A program made the translations under genes and the position numbers. A model generated the notes under the pieces. The model searched no databases and was not told the DNA's origin. It saw only the letters and a program-made list of their open reading frames with translations. DNA of 64,000 nt from Bradyrhizobium sp. 164 (GTDB lineage Bacteria; Pseudomonadota; Alphaproteobacteria; Rhizobiales; Xanthobacteraceae). The DNA lies in the NCBI RefSeq assembly GCF_023073715.1, contig NZ_JADPKA010000066.1, positions 310,001-374,000 on the forward strand, in the 5' to 3' direction. Each line of letters starts with the position of its first letter. Position 1 is the stretch's first letter. Below are positions 17,671 to 26,692 of this stretch, piece by piece.

Positions 17671-19149
17671 CTAGCCCGCTCGTTTTTCATGTGCCTTCAT
17701 GGAAAGAGAGATTTGCAATTCCTTGAATAGACCGAAATAGAACGTCTTCTGTCCCATGAGAAACAGCAGCACGCAGGGATAGATCGCGGCGATAACACCG
17801 CCTCCAATCAGCAGCCTCCAGAAATGCGAATCCGACTTTCCGACACAGACTTGGACTCCGAGAGCCACTGCTGCCGCCGCCGCACCTGCGACCAATGGCC
17901 GGCCTGCTGCCAAAAGCAGATCTCGCGGAGAAATTAACGTCCCATGCAAACACCACAGAACGTGTGGGATAAGCCACAGTATCATCGCCGCGGAATAGGC
18001 GAACGCGACACCCGTCGGACCGTAAGGCAATCCGATGAGGTAGGCCGTGATAACCAGAGGAGCGATCACCAGGGCAACCTTCAGGCTTCGTGCTTGCAGT
18101 CCAGCAGAATACAGCAGCCATGCAAGGGGGTTGATTATACCGAATATTAGAATTGTCGGTGTCAACAAGCGGAAGATGACTGCCACATCTTCCCACTTCG
18201 GCCCGAGTACAACCCCGACGATGTCATCAACGAACACCGCACAGAACACCGTAATGGGCAGTGTCATTGACAGGACGAGAGAGTAACCCTTCAGGAAGTA
18301 GCTCTTCAGTCGAGACGGATCGTTCTGGAGCCGTGACAGTCCGGAAAACGCAACGCCCCCAATTGCTGCATTTAGTTCTGATGTCGGAAGGTTCACGAGC
18401 CGGTATCCCCGTTCATAGATTCCAAGGGCATCGGCGCCCCAGTATCGACCCAGGAGCAGCTTTTCGAAGTTATAGGCAACGTAAACGACAAGACTGTTCA
18501 GCGTAACTGTTCCGCCAAAGCCTAGCATGCCGCGGACACCAGCAGCCCGACGCGGCGGCCCCGGAACCCAACCCGTGGTTGCCCATACACAGACGGTATA
18601 GACCACAGTGGAAACCAGTGTCATTCCCAGGATGGCCCAATATCCCATGCCGGCAAACGCCATGCCGACTCCGGCAGCAAAGCTCACCACCTGCGACAGC
18701 AGTTCAATGATAGTCAAAGTCGTGTACCGTAGCTGACGCTGAAGCAGCGCTGAGTGCTGAACCGCTACCGCGCTCAGGAAAAACCCCATGCCCGCCACGA
18801 TCGTCAGCCAGAACAGACGAGGTTCATGGTAGAATTCTACGAGAGCGGGCGCAGTGGCCGCACAAAGCAGCCCGAGCACCATTCCGACCAGCAAATTGAC
18901 CCAGAACAATGTCGATATCTGTTCGTCGGTGATGGTGTCCTTCTGAACTGTGGCGGAAGACAATCCCGCCGTAGTGAAAAGCTGAAAGACTCCAGTAACG
19001 ACGGTCGTCATCGCCACCAATCCGAAATCCTGCGGATCAAGCAAGCGCGCGAGGGCGGCCATGACACTAAGTCGAAGAGCGAAATTCGCCGCCTGACCGC
19101 CAAGCCGGACCACGCTGCCGCGAATTATCATCCCCTTGAGATTGTCCAT
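17671..19149 (-). CDS. Oligosaccharide flippase (Wzx-like)
   Basis: This polytopic membrane protein of about 12-14 helices is a member of the MOP-superfamily polysaccharide transporter group (Polysacc_synt_3). The conserved N-terminal RLLDPQDFGLVAM and the mid-protein LGRYWGADALGIYERGYRL stretch are characteristic. It should flip the undecaprenyl-linked repeat unit across the inner membrane for the Wzy polymerase. The ATG at 19149 is preferred because AGGA lies a few bases upstream; an upstream TTG at 19206 would add 19 residues. It follows the PIG-L gene by 64 bp and precedes the Cys-rich protein by 39 bp in the same operon. Confidence 0.85.
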   Translation of the reverse strand: MDNLKGMIIRGSVVRLGGQAANFALRLSVMAALARLLDPQDFGLVAMTTVVTGVFQLFTTAGLSSATVQKDTITDEQISTLFWVNLLVGMVLGLLCAATAPALVEFYHEPRLFWLTIVAGMGFFLSAVAVQHSALLQRQLRYTTLTIIELLSQVVSFAAGVGMAFAGMGYWAILGMTLVSTVVYTVCVWATTGWVPGPPRRAAGVRGMLGFGGTVTLNSLVVYVAYNFEKLLLGRYWGADALGIYERGYRLVNLPTSELNAAIGGVAFSGLSRLQNDPSRLKSYFLKGYSLVLSMTLPITVFCAVFVDDIVGVVLGPKWEDVAVIFRLLTPTILIFGIINPLAWLLYSAGLQARSLKVALVIAPLVITAYLIGLPYGPTGVAFAYSAAMILWLIPHVLWCLHGTLISPRDLLLAAGRPLVAGAAAAAVALGVQVCVGKSDSHFWRLLIGGGVIAAIYPCVLLFLMGQKTFYFGLFKELQISLSMKAHEKRAG

Positions 19150-19213
19150 TCCAATTCCTGTAGAAGAGAGTTCGGCAACGGCTCGCTTTTGGGCACGCTT
19201 CACCAACGCCCTG

Positions 19214-19867
19214 TCACGACAGTGCGAGTTTGTTCGCTACAAATGCTTCAGCGTACCTATCCGGCGCGCGGCATTCCATGCCCCGCAGCCGCGCTAAGCC
19301 CCGGAACACCTCCGGATCGAACCATTGTTTGGAACGCTGGCTGCCAAAGTGCGACATCAGCAGGTCGATCTTTCGTTGCAACGCTCCCGCTGAAACGGGC
19401 GCATACACATTCGGTCGACCGATGTCTCCATCCCATTTGGGAATCTCATACTCGAGAATGGAATGATCTCTGAATGTATTCCACGTTAAACGCGACACCT
19501 GACGGTGATCCTGATGGGCGTCGTCTCCGCGGTGCGTAAGGATCAGATCCGGCTCAACGCGTCGTTTCAACGCTTCGAACCACTTCTTGATCTCGTCACC
19601 CTGCTCTGGAAAGAAGCCGTCTCGAAAGGACATTGCTTCAATTTGAGAACGGGCTGCGTCGAACACGAATTCAGCCGCAGACGCCCTCGCCTCACTCTCA
19701 CGTTCACCTGGCGCGCTAAGTACACACCAATGCACGTCAAGCCGAACGCCACGCGCCGTCAAATTCAGAATCGTCGCACCGGCACCTATTTCGATGTCAT
19801 CCGAGTGCGCACCGAGACAAAGGATCGAGAGACGTTCTCCGGGCGCGGCAAGCTGAAACCCCTTCAT
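19214..19867 (-). CDS. PIG-L/LmbE family deacetylase
   Basis: This is a zinc-dependent N-deacetylase of the PIG-L family, which acts on N-acetylglucosamine-type sugars. The first metal motif is GAHSDDIE (His21, Asp24 as in AHPDDE), and the second is HRGDDAHQDHRQ near 112-123. Its length (217 aa) is normal for the family. It overlaps the nucleotidyltransferase by ATGA, indicating coupled translation and possibly a shared pathway. The deacetylated sugar could then be acylated or methylated by other products of the locus, which is inferred. Confidence 0.85.
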   Translation of the reverse strand: MKGFQLAAPGERLSILCLGAHSDDIEIGAGATILNLTARGVRLDVHWCVLSAPGERESEARASAAEFVFDAARSQIEAMSFRDGFFPEQGDEIKKWFEALKRRVEPDLILTHRGDDAHQDHRQVSRLTWNTFRDHSILEYEIPKWDGDIGRPNVYAPVSAGALQRKIDLLMSHFGSQRSKQWFDPEVFRGLARLRGMECRAPDRYAEAFVANKLALS

Positions 19868-20661
19868 GAAGCAGCCTGCGTGCGCACTTCCGGAACAACC
19901 TTCCAGGGCATTTCGCCGCGCTCAATCATCTCCTCGAGAACCTGCCGGTCTCGCAGCGTATCCATCGCGCGCCAGAAACCTTCGTACTTGTAGGCCATGA
20001 GTTTTCCGGCCTCGATCAGGCGATTGAATGGCTCGAGCACAAGCTCTTCGCCCTCGCGTATGTAGTCGAAGATCTCTCTCCGGAAGATGAAGTAGCCCCC
20101 ATTGATCCAGATCTCGGCCTGCTGACTGGAGCGGAAACGCTTGACGGTGTCTCCGCCGTTGAATTCAGCAAGGTGAAAATTGAACGGGGGATGCACGGCA
20201 ACAAAGCATCCAACCATTTCACTCTTCTTGAACCGCTCGACTATTTCCGGCAACGGCGCGTCGGTCAGACCATCGCTGTAGTTTGCGAGAAAGACCTCCT
20301 CGTTCTCTACGAGGGAGCGCACCGCCATCAAGCGCTGACCGATATTTCGCCAAATGCCGGTGTCAACTAACGAAACCTGCCAATCCGGTGGCTGCTCGCC
20401 GATAACCTCAACCTTCCTGCCGAAGTTGGAAACAACGCAATCGCTGTGGGCCCAGCGATCCGAGTTCAGGAAGTACTCCTTGATCACATTGGCTTTATAA
20501 CCCAGGCACAATATGAAATCGCGGTGACCATATTGGCTGTAGTATTGCATAACATGCCACAGCATCGGGTGTTGGCCGACGGGCACCATGGGCTTCGGAA
20601 TGCTTTCAGAATATTCTCGGATACGGGTCCCGAGCCCCCCACAGAACAGCACAACTTTCAT
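19864..20661 (-). CDS. rfbF: Glucose-1-phosphate cytidylyltransferase-like nucleotidyltransferase
   Basis: This sugar-phosphate nucleotidyltransferase makes an activated sugar, by homology CDP-glucose from CTP and glucose 1-phosphate. It begins MKVVLFCGGLGTR with the nucleotide-binding loop, then KPMVPVG with the catalytic Lys region, NYSDGLTD with the metal-binding Asp, and ends with the RfbF-typical GFWRAMDTLRDRQVLE and MPWKV. The ATG at 20661 is chosen because it starts the conserved fold and has GGGAAG about 8 bases upstream; the longer frame adds 37 unrelated residues. No clear CDP-glucose 4,6-dehydratase is present in the window, so the exact sugar remains uncertain. Confidence 0.8.
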   Translation of the reverse strand: MKVVLFCGGLGTRIREYSESIPKPMVPVGQHPMLWHVMQYYSQYGHRDFILCLGYKANVIKEYFLNSDRWAHSDCVVSNFGRKVEVIGEQPPDWQVSLVDTGIWRNIGQRLMAVRSLVENEEVFLANYSDGLTDAPLPEIVERFKKSEMVGCFVAVHPPFNFHLAEFNGGDTVKRFRSSQQAEIWINGGYFIFRREIFDYIREGEELVLEPFNRLIEAGKLMAYKYEGFWRAMDTLRDRQVLEEMIERGEMPWKVVPEVRTQAAS

Positions 20662-20900
20662 GGCTAGCGCTTCCCATGTTTTTGCCGGCCGTTTCGGTCG
20701 CCACAGATCGCCAAGAGCGGGTCCTACAGGCCTCGATTTAAATAAAATAAAATCCACTATTGAATGTCGCATTTTATATAGCAGACTGAATTAATCAATA
20801 TTTTTTTGAAAACTATTTTGAGATTCCGTTCTTAAGCATTATCATCGTTGACATTTCGATGCATTTGAATGCCGGCGCGGGCAGTTATGGAGGAATTGGG
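20662..20900. promoter_or_regulatory. AT-rich divergent promoter region
   Basis: This divergent region lies between rfbF and the 3,5-epimerase gene. It is strongly AT-rich from about 20737 to 20825, with a run of seven T. GGAGGA at 20889-20894 lies six bases before the GTG at 20901 and sets the downstream start. Confidence 0.5.
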
Positions 20901-21479
20901 GTGATTATAACCGAGACCGCACTTAAAGGAGCCTACATTATCGATATTGAACGCCGCGAAGATTCCCGCGGCTTTTTTGGGCGAGCCTTTTGCCAGAGGG
21001 AATTTAGGACCCTCGGCCTCAATCCGGTCATCGCGCAGACCAATATCGCGTCAAATACCCGGCGGGGAACCTTGCGCGGTATGCACTTTCAGTTTCCGCC
21101 GGCATCGGAAACGAAACTGGTTCGTTGCACACGTGGCGCCATCCTCGACATTATAGTCGACCTGCGCCCTGAAAGCCCGACCTACCTGCAACATGTCGCC
21201 GTCGAACTGAACGAGAGCAGCCATCGGTCGCTCTATGTGCCGGAACGTTTTGCTCACGGTTATCAGACTCTCGTCGACAACACCGATACCAGTTACCAGG
21301 TGGGACAGTTCTATACCCCCGAGGCGGAGAGCGGGCTGATGTATAACGATTCTCGGCTCGGACTGACGTGGCCGCTTCCGGTTTCCGTGATCTCGGAGAA
21401 GGATCAGAACTTTCGGTTGCTTAACGAGGTCGAATCCGAACTGAAAGAGCGGATGGAACTCGCCGGCGTCGCGGGTTGA
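20901..21479 (+). CDS. dTDP-4-dehydrorhamnose 3,5-epimerase-like sugar epimerase
   Basis: This is a cupin-fold sugar 3,5-epimerase of the RfbC family. The catalytic His lies in LRGMHFQ, with the conserved TKLVRC Lys, RFAHGYQTL, and the QFYTPEAESGL Tyr loop. It is one of two such proteins here; the rfbC of the rhamnose set lies at 36.3 kb. Because this copy is divergent from rfbF and followed by an oxidoreductase, it may act on a different 4-keto sugar, possibly CDP- rather than dTDP-linked (inference). The GTG start is supported by GGAGGA six bases upstream. Confidence 0.8.
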   Translation: MIITETALKGAYIIDIERREDSRGFFGRAFCQREFRTLGLNPVIAQTNIASNTRRGTLRGMHFQFPPASETKLVRCTRGAILDIIVDLRPESPTYLQHVAVELNESSHRSLYVPERFAHGYQTLVDNTDTSYQVGQFYTPEAESGLMYNDSRLGLTWPLPVSVISEKDQNFRLLNEVESELKERMELAGVAG

Positions 21480-21521
21480 CGCCGAAAGCACGTTGCTCGC
21501 GGCGCTTACCGATCCCTCCAA

Positions 21522-22880
21522 TTGAAAGAATCTACGATGATACTCATCGACCACGCCCTAAAAGCCCGTCATGCGGCGGGAAAGCCAATCCGCGTCGGCC
21601 TTCTCGGCGCAGGCTTCATGGTTCAGGGGATTACCAATCAGATAAACAACAGTGTTCCTGGAATGCGGGTGGTTGCCGTACACAGCCGAAAGCCACAGCG
21701 TGGCCGTGACGTATTCAACTATTCCGGCCTAGCCGACGTGGTTTACGCGGACAGCCAAGGGCAGCTGGACAGAGCCATTGCCGCTGGCGTTCCGGCGGTC
21801 ACCGAGGACGCGTTCCTCCTCGCCAGATCGGACCTGGTCGACGTGATCGTCGACGTAACCGGATCGGTTGAATTCGGCGCCCACGTCGCACTGGAGGCCT
21901 TCAAACACCAGAAAACCGTCGTGCTCATGAACGCGGAGATTGACGCGACTATCGGACCGATCTTGCAGGTCTATGCAAAGAGGTACGGCGGCTCCCTGTC
22001 TGCGTGCGATGGCGACGAACCGGGGGTGCAGATGAACCTGGTTCGATGGGTAAAGGGGCTCGGCTTGATCCCACGCGTTGTCGGCAACATCAAGGGACTT
22101 CAGGACCCGTATCGCAACCCCACCACACAGAAGGGATTTGCCGAGCAATGGGGCCAGAACCCAGCCATGGTCACCAGCTTCGCCGACGGGTCCAAGATCA
22201 GCTTCGAGCAAACGATCGTGGCCAATGCTACTGGCTTCAGGGTAAGATCACGTGGCATGTCGCGCGGGCTGGAATATCGCGGCGACGTCATGAAGATCGG
22301 CACACTCTATGACATAGACGAGGTCCGCGCCCTCGGCGGAATCATCGATTATCTCGTCGGCACACCTCTGACCAAGGTCTACGTGCTAGCCGAGCACACC
22401 GATCCAAAGCAGCAGAAGTATTTGAGCTTGTACAAAATGGGTGAAGGTCCCTTGTACGCATTCTTCACACCATATCACCTCGTTCATTTCGAAGTACCGA
22501 ACTCGATTGCCCGTGCGTTTCTTTTCAACGATTTGGTCGCCCCTCCCATCGCGGGGCCTGTTGTCGAGGTCTGTGCCGTCGCCAAGCGTGATTTGGCGGC
22601 GGGCGAGGTCCTCGACGGCTATGGGATGTACATGACCTATGGCGAAGCCGTGAACTCCGAGGAAATGAGCCAAATGCAATACCTTCCCGAAGGTCTTGTA
22701 GAGGGTTGCAAGTTGCGGCACGCAGTAAAAAGGGATGCAGTCCTGACCTATGCGGATGTTGATCTGCCGCCCGGTCGCCTGGGCGACAAGCTGCGTGCAG
22801 AACAATACAAACACTTCAATGGACACACTTGGCTTGAGCAACGGATTACCCCGGATGCTTCATTCGCTCTCACGGCTTGA
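21522..22880 (+). CDS. SAF-domain NAD(P)-dependent oxidoreductase
   Basis: The N-terminal third is a Rossmann fold with VGLLGAGFMVQG near residues 26-37, followed by VDVIVDVTGSVEFG and CDGDEPGVQMNLVRW, as in homoserine-dehydrogenase-like proteins. The C-terminal part is a SAF domain with VCAVAKRDLAAGEVLDGYG. This two-domain family is uncharacterised but recurs in surface-glycan loci beside nucleotidyltransferase and epimerase genes. Its likely role is NAD(P)-dependent conversion of a sugar intermediate or a substituent. The TTG at 21522 and an ATG five codons later (21537) are both possible starts. It follows the epimerase by 42 bp in the same direction. Confidence 0.75.
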   Translation: MKESTMILIDHALKARHAAGKPIRVGLLGAGFMVQGITNQINNSVPGMRVVAVHSRKPQRGRDVFNYSGLADVVYADSQGQLDRAIAAGVPAVTEDAFLLARSDLVDVIVDVTGSVEFGAHVALEAFKHQKTVVLMNAEIDATIGPILQVYAKRYGGSLSACDGDEPGVQMNLVRWVKGLGLIPRVVGNIKGLQDPYRNPTTQKGFAEQWGQNPAMVTSFADGSKISFEQTIVANATGFRVRSRGMSRGLEYRGDVMKIGTLYDIDEVRALGGIIDYLVGTPLTKVYVLAEHTDPKQQKYLSLYKMGEGPLYAFFTPYHLVHFEVPNSIARAFLFNDLVAPPIAGPVVEVCAVAKRDLAAGEVLDGYGMYMTYGEAVNSEEMSQMQYLPEGLVEGCKLRHAVKRDAVLTYADVDLPPGRLGDKLRAEQYKHFNGHTWLEQRITPDASFALTA

Positions 22881-23000
22881 AAGGGCTGGATGATGACAAC
22901 GTTGCCGAGCCATGTGACGCAGGCTTGCGTACGCGTCGCAAGAAATCCGCTCGCCCGCCTTACTCGTTGATCCTGAGCGAGCGAATCTTCGCATGAATAT

Positions 23001-24119
23001 TCATTGGGAAGCCACACCTGACGCGATCGGCGGCTGCATCCAAGCCGCGGCGCGTCTTCCCATCTTGATCCCTGGCAGTTCAATGTATCGATACGTGAAT
23101 TCTGAAACCATTATCGTCGCGGGTATGCTCAGACACGAAAGCAGCAATATCCCAGGAGCAACCCCAGAGTAGCTGAAGACGAACCAAACGATCGCTGAAA
23201 TGACAGGGTAGTGACACAGAAATATCGAGTAGGAGCGCGAACCAAAATACTGCGCCGCGGGATTCGTGAGCGCCCAGGAGTATATATTGGCAGCAAGTCC
23301 CGGCCGTTCATGGCACTTCTGCGGAAGACCAAAAAATACAATAAACCAGATCAGGAACGGTCGCAGTTCACTGCGCAACGGAAAAAGGACGATTGCCAAA
23401 GCCACTGCCGGGACCAGCCAATTATGACCTTCCACATACGGGTAGGTCAATCGGCTCACAATTCCCACCACGAAGTAGCTAGCTGCGAGCGGCAGCGCTC
23501 CGGGCTGGACAGTGCCGACGAAGCTCTTGAACCAAAATTCACAAACTGCAACTGTAATCGCGAGTACCGGGATGAATATTTCATTTCGGATGATGCAGAT
23601 GATCAGCGGTGCAACAAGATAGAATTGGAATTCCAGCGAAATGCTCCAGGCTGGCATGTTGAATGCGTACTCCGAGTACGGCAACGCTGCATTGGAAACG
23701 GCACCGTGCAGCATCGCGACATGCGCGAGAAGGTGTGACCAGAAGTACTTGTGATTGCTTGCGGCGATACCATTCACAACCTTTGCGAATTCGGAATCGT
23801 TAAAGCCAGGAGAGGCTAACGAAATGGCAAGCAGATCGTTGGTAAAGAAGCCAACAATGCAGGTGGCGGCGAACAACGGAAACAATCGTGCGAAACGCTG
23901 GACGAGATAGACAGGATATGCCTCCGATTTTTCAACAACGACGTGCGTGATCACGAAGCCGCTGACTATAAGGAAAACGAGGACAGCGGGTAGGCCTAGT
24001 GATCTGAACTGTGCCGCCAACGTTCCCGCATTGAAGCCCGAACAGTATGCGAGGTGCGCCAAGACCACGGTCCACGCCAACCAGCCTCGCAATCCCTCGA
24101 TTGCCTGAAATCTCTTCAC
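23001..24119 (-). CDS. Acyltransferase family 3 (OafA-like) membrane protein
   Basis: This is an integral membrane acyltransferase of the OafA/NodX type, which O-acetylates surface polysaccharides. The N-terminus has EGLRGWLAWTVVLAHL, with the catalytic His of the RGLAA...H motif at about residue 22. Roughly ten hydrophobic segments follow, including AWSISLEFQFYLVAPL, a family-typical block. It ends the minus-strand unit that begins at tagA. A gap of 333 bp separates it from the upstream SDR gene. Acetylation of the secreted polymer is the likely role. Confidence 0.85.
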   Translation of the reverse strand: MKRFQAIEGLRGWLAWTVVLAHLAYCSGFNAGTLAAQFRSLGLPAVLVFLIVSGFVITHVVVEKSEAYPVYLVQRFARLFPLFAATCIVGFFTNDLLAISLASPGFNDSEFAKVVNGIAASNHKYFWSHLLAHVAMLHGAVSNAALPYSEYAFNMPAWSISLEFQFYLVAPLIICIIRNEIFIPVLAITVAVCEFWFKSFVGTVQPGALPLAASYFVVGIVSRLTYPYVEGHNWLVPAVALAIVLFPLRSELRPFLIWFIVFFGLPQKCHERPGLAANIYSWALTNPAAQYFGSRSYSIFLCHYPVISAIVWFVFSYSGVAPGILLLSCLSIPATIMVSEFTYRYIELPGIKMGRRAAAWMQPPIASGVASQ

Positions 24120-24452
24120 CGGTGCTCGCCTTCTCTATCGCGGCTGTCTCTAGCAGCGGTTCGGAAGATGTTATTCTCGTTTGTCGGATGTATGTTTTCC
24201 CAGGCTATGATCTGAATAACGTGACTGACATCGCGACACCTCCCCAAATGTCAGGTCGCTCTTCGTCCCATCGTTCTCGCGACATTCGGCCGGCGTCCCC
24301 TCAGGCCATTCCTACCGTCGGCGACTCTTCGAGGGAGCGCGACCTGGCAGTGCACTATCTGTGATCGTGTCAGGCCGACTCTGACGATTGAGCTTGACGG
24401 TTCCTCGGCGATCTCCAGCTCGTCGAGTTTTGCCGCACCGATCAGCTGGCAT
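24120..24452. other. Gap within the minus-strand unit
   Basis: I see no supported gene in this 333-bp gap. The overlapping open frames have no recognisable features, and there is no clear terminator hairpin with a T-run. It could hold an internal promoter for the acyltransferase. Confidence 0.3.
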
Positions 24453-25505
24453 TCATGACGCGGCTTGAAGCTGCAGTTTCGAGTGGCGCAAATCGCTATT
24501 AAGCACTCCCTCCGCAAGCGACTTCCGAATGTGGCTGATCCGCTGATATCGCGGCCCTTCGAATTCTTCCAACGTCAAATTTGACGAACGGTAGACCCTA
24601 TAGAGCTGTTCCGCGCCCATCCGAGCGTCCCAGTGCGGCTGGAACCCTGGCAGCTTACAGCGGATCTTCTCGAAGCTCACTCGGTAGGATCGCTCATCTG
24701 GACTCGCATCCTCGGCGAACTCCACCGTAGAATTCGGCACCACACTCGCGACGATCTCGGCTAGATCCCGAATTCGATAATTGTGAGCAGTCTGACCGAC
24801 ATTGAATGCCTCATTGAAGACGGATTCGGCAGGCGCCTCCAATGCGGCGATGAAAGCTCTAGAAATATCCTCGATGTGGACGATCGGCCGCCAGGGCGAG
24901 CCATCCGATTTCAGATGAATTCTTCCTGTTGTAAACGCCCATGCAACAAGGTTATTCAGGACAATATCGAAGCGCAGCCGCGGTGAGACTCCGTACGCTG
25001 TCGCTGGCCTCAGATACACCGGGCAAAACCCGTCGCTGGCCAACGTCGAAATATCACGTTCGGAGGCAACCTTGGATTCCCCGTAGGCGGTCACCGGATT
25101 GAGCGCGGCGGTCTCATCGATCATTTCTTCGCCGGCTTTTCCATAGTTGCTGCAGGACGAGGCGAACAAGAAACGACGTACGCCGGCATGTTTGGCTATC
25201 TCGGCGATGCGAACGCTTGCGCGATGATTGATCTCGTCGGTCAGCTGAGGCCTCAGATTGCCGAGCGGATCGTTGGAGAGCGCTGCTAGATGCAGCACAG
25301 CGTCGAAGCCAACGAGATCCGCGACCTCCGCGTCTCTGACGTCCTTCCAAATCGTCGGGACCTCGAGAATGCTACCGCCAGCAGCGTATGTACACCGGGA
25401 GTAGATATCGCTGTCCATTCCAGTCACCTCGTGACCGGCACCGATCAGCATTGGCGTCAAGACCGTGCCGATGTAGCCAAGATGACCCGTTACAAGAACT
25501 CGCAT
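24453..25505 (-). CDS. NAD-dependent sugar epimerase/dehydratase (extended SDR)
   Basis: This extended short-chain dehydrogenase modifies a nucleotide sugar. The cofactor loop is GHLGYIG at residues 7-13, ASSCSNYG forms the conserved Ser/Thr strand, and the catalytic YGESK is intact at about 141-145. WRPIVHIEDISRA is typical of the substrate-binding part. The start is the ATG at 25505, which has GGAGA six bases upstream; two Met codons just before it are less likely. Placed beside another SDR and an aminotransferase, it probably takes part in making a modified hexose; specificity cannot be read from sequence. Confidence 0.8.
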   Translation of the reverse strand: MRVLVTGHLGYIGTVLTPMLIGAGHEVTGMDSDIYSRCTYAAGGSILEVPTIWKDVRDAEVADLVGFDAVLHLAALSNDPLGNLRPQLTDEINHRASVRIAEIAKHAGVRRFLFASSCSNYGKAGEEMIDETAALNPVTAYGESKVASERDISTLASDGFCPVYLRPATAYGVSPRLRFDIVLNNLVAWAFTTGRIHLKSDGSPWRPIVHIEDISRAFIAALEAPAESVFNEAFNVGQTAHNYRIRDLAEIVASVVPNSTVEFAEDASPDERSYRVSFEKIRCKLPGFQPHWDARMGAEQLYRVYRSSNLTLEEFEGPRYQRISHIRKSLAEGVLNSDLRHSKLQLQAAS

Positions 25506-25674
25506 TGCCATTCTCCATCGCACTCAATTTCATGAACGAAGCTTGCCCTGTTTCCGTGTTTCGGCCAGCGTTCTGGCAAATTGCGGCCCCGCCTGGAGCA
25601 CGCAAAGTGCAATGCAGGACGGCTGCACGCAGGGCTTCGGCTCCTTCGCAGGATGTTTTGGCACAGCAAGGGAC

Positions 25675-26673
25675 TCATGAAGCCAGAGCCTGCCGTTGGT
25701 GCGCTGTTGCAAGTCCTCGTTCGGAGCGCCACCACTTCACAAACTCCGTCAGTCCGAGTTCGAGCGGCACTGTGGCTTGGAAGCCCAGCAGCCGTTCCGC
25801 TTTGCCAGTCGACGCCACCCGCCGCGGTACAGGATTGATCGAGTGCTCGGGCGCGATCTGCGGGAGCACGCCGTCATTGCCCGTAACGGAAGCCAAGGCC
25901 GAAGCGAGCTGCACCAAGCTTGTCTCGACACCGCTCCCCACGTTGAATACCTCGTCGCTGACCTTTGCCCTCGCAGCAAGGATTGTTGCTCGTGCTGCGT
26001 CACGGACATGCACTAAATCCAAGGTCTGCTGGTCGTGCCCAATTATTACCGGCGGCGTTCCAGCCTCCACTTCCTCCATCCAGCGGATCAACATTTCGGC
26101 GTAGCGGCCGTGCACATCCATTCGGCTGCCATACACGTCAAAATATCTCAAAGCGATATAGTCGAGACCATGCATATCGTTATAGGCGCGGAGCAGGCCT
26201 TCAATGCAGACCTTCGCTGTTCCACAGACCGTACGGTTTCCATACGGGTTCTGATGCTCTGTCGTCGGAACTTCCTCCGCCGCGCCGTACACCGCAGCGG
26301 AAGACGCAGCGATGAACTTCTCGATGTCATACTTGACGCAAAGTTCAAGCAGGTCGAAGGTACCGTTCACCATGACCTCCATGGCAAGACGCGGCTCGGC
26401 CATGCAATGGGCGCTGCATGGTGCAGCGTGGTGAAAGATGATGTTGGCTCCCTTTACAAGAGCTTCTACCAACTTGGTGTCGCGCAAATCACCGCGGACT
26501 AGTCGAACGGGGCCTCGATTAAGCGACTTCCTAAGATTCTCCGGTCGGCCGGTCGTCATGTTGTCCAGCGCGACGATCTCGACGCAGCCTTCGTCGCACA
26601 ACAAATCTACGATATGCGAACCGATGAATCCGGCCCCTCCGGTAACGAGAACGCGTTTGCCCTTGAGATCCAT
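25675..26673 (-). CDS. NAD-dependent epimerase/dehydratase with Tyr-to-Cys active site
   Basis: This is an extended SDR of the UDP-hexose 4-epimerase-like group. The cofactor loop GGAGFIG lies at 12-18, the Ser strand IAASSAAVYG at 121-130, and RYFDVYGSRMD follows. The catalytic Tyr of Y-x3-K is replaced: the sequence reads VCGTAK with Cys150 and Lys154. The codon is TGT, one base change from TAT. The rest of the domain looks intact and full length (332 aa), so this may be a recent mutation, a non-classical enzyme or a binding protein. It lies between the DegT aminotransferase and another SDR. Confidence 0.8.
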   Translation of the reverse strand: MDLKGKRVLVTGGAGFIGSHIVDLLCDEGCVEIVALDNMTTGRPENLRKSLNRGPVRLVRGDLRDTKLVEALVKGANIIFHHAAPCSAHCMAEPRLAMEVMVNGTFDLLELCVKYDIEKFIAASSAAVYGAAEEVPTTEHQNPYGNRTVCGTAKVCIEGLLRAYNDMHGLDYIALRYFDVYGSRMDVHGRYAEMLIRWMEEVEAGTPPVIIGHDQQTLDLVHVRDAARATILAARAKVSDEVFNVGSGVETSLVQLASALASVTGNDGVLPQIAPEHSINPVPRRVASTGKAERLLGFQATVPLELGLTEFVKWWRSERGLATAHQRQALAS

Positions 26674-26692
26674 GCTGACCGCTCTCCTGCTT

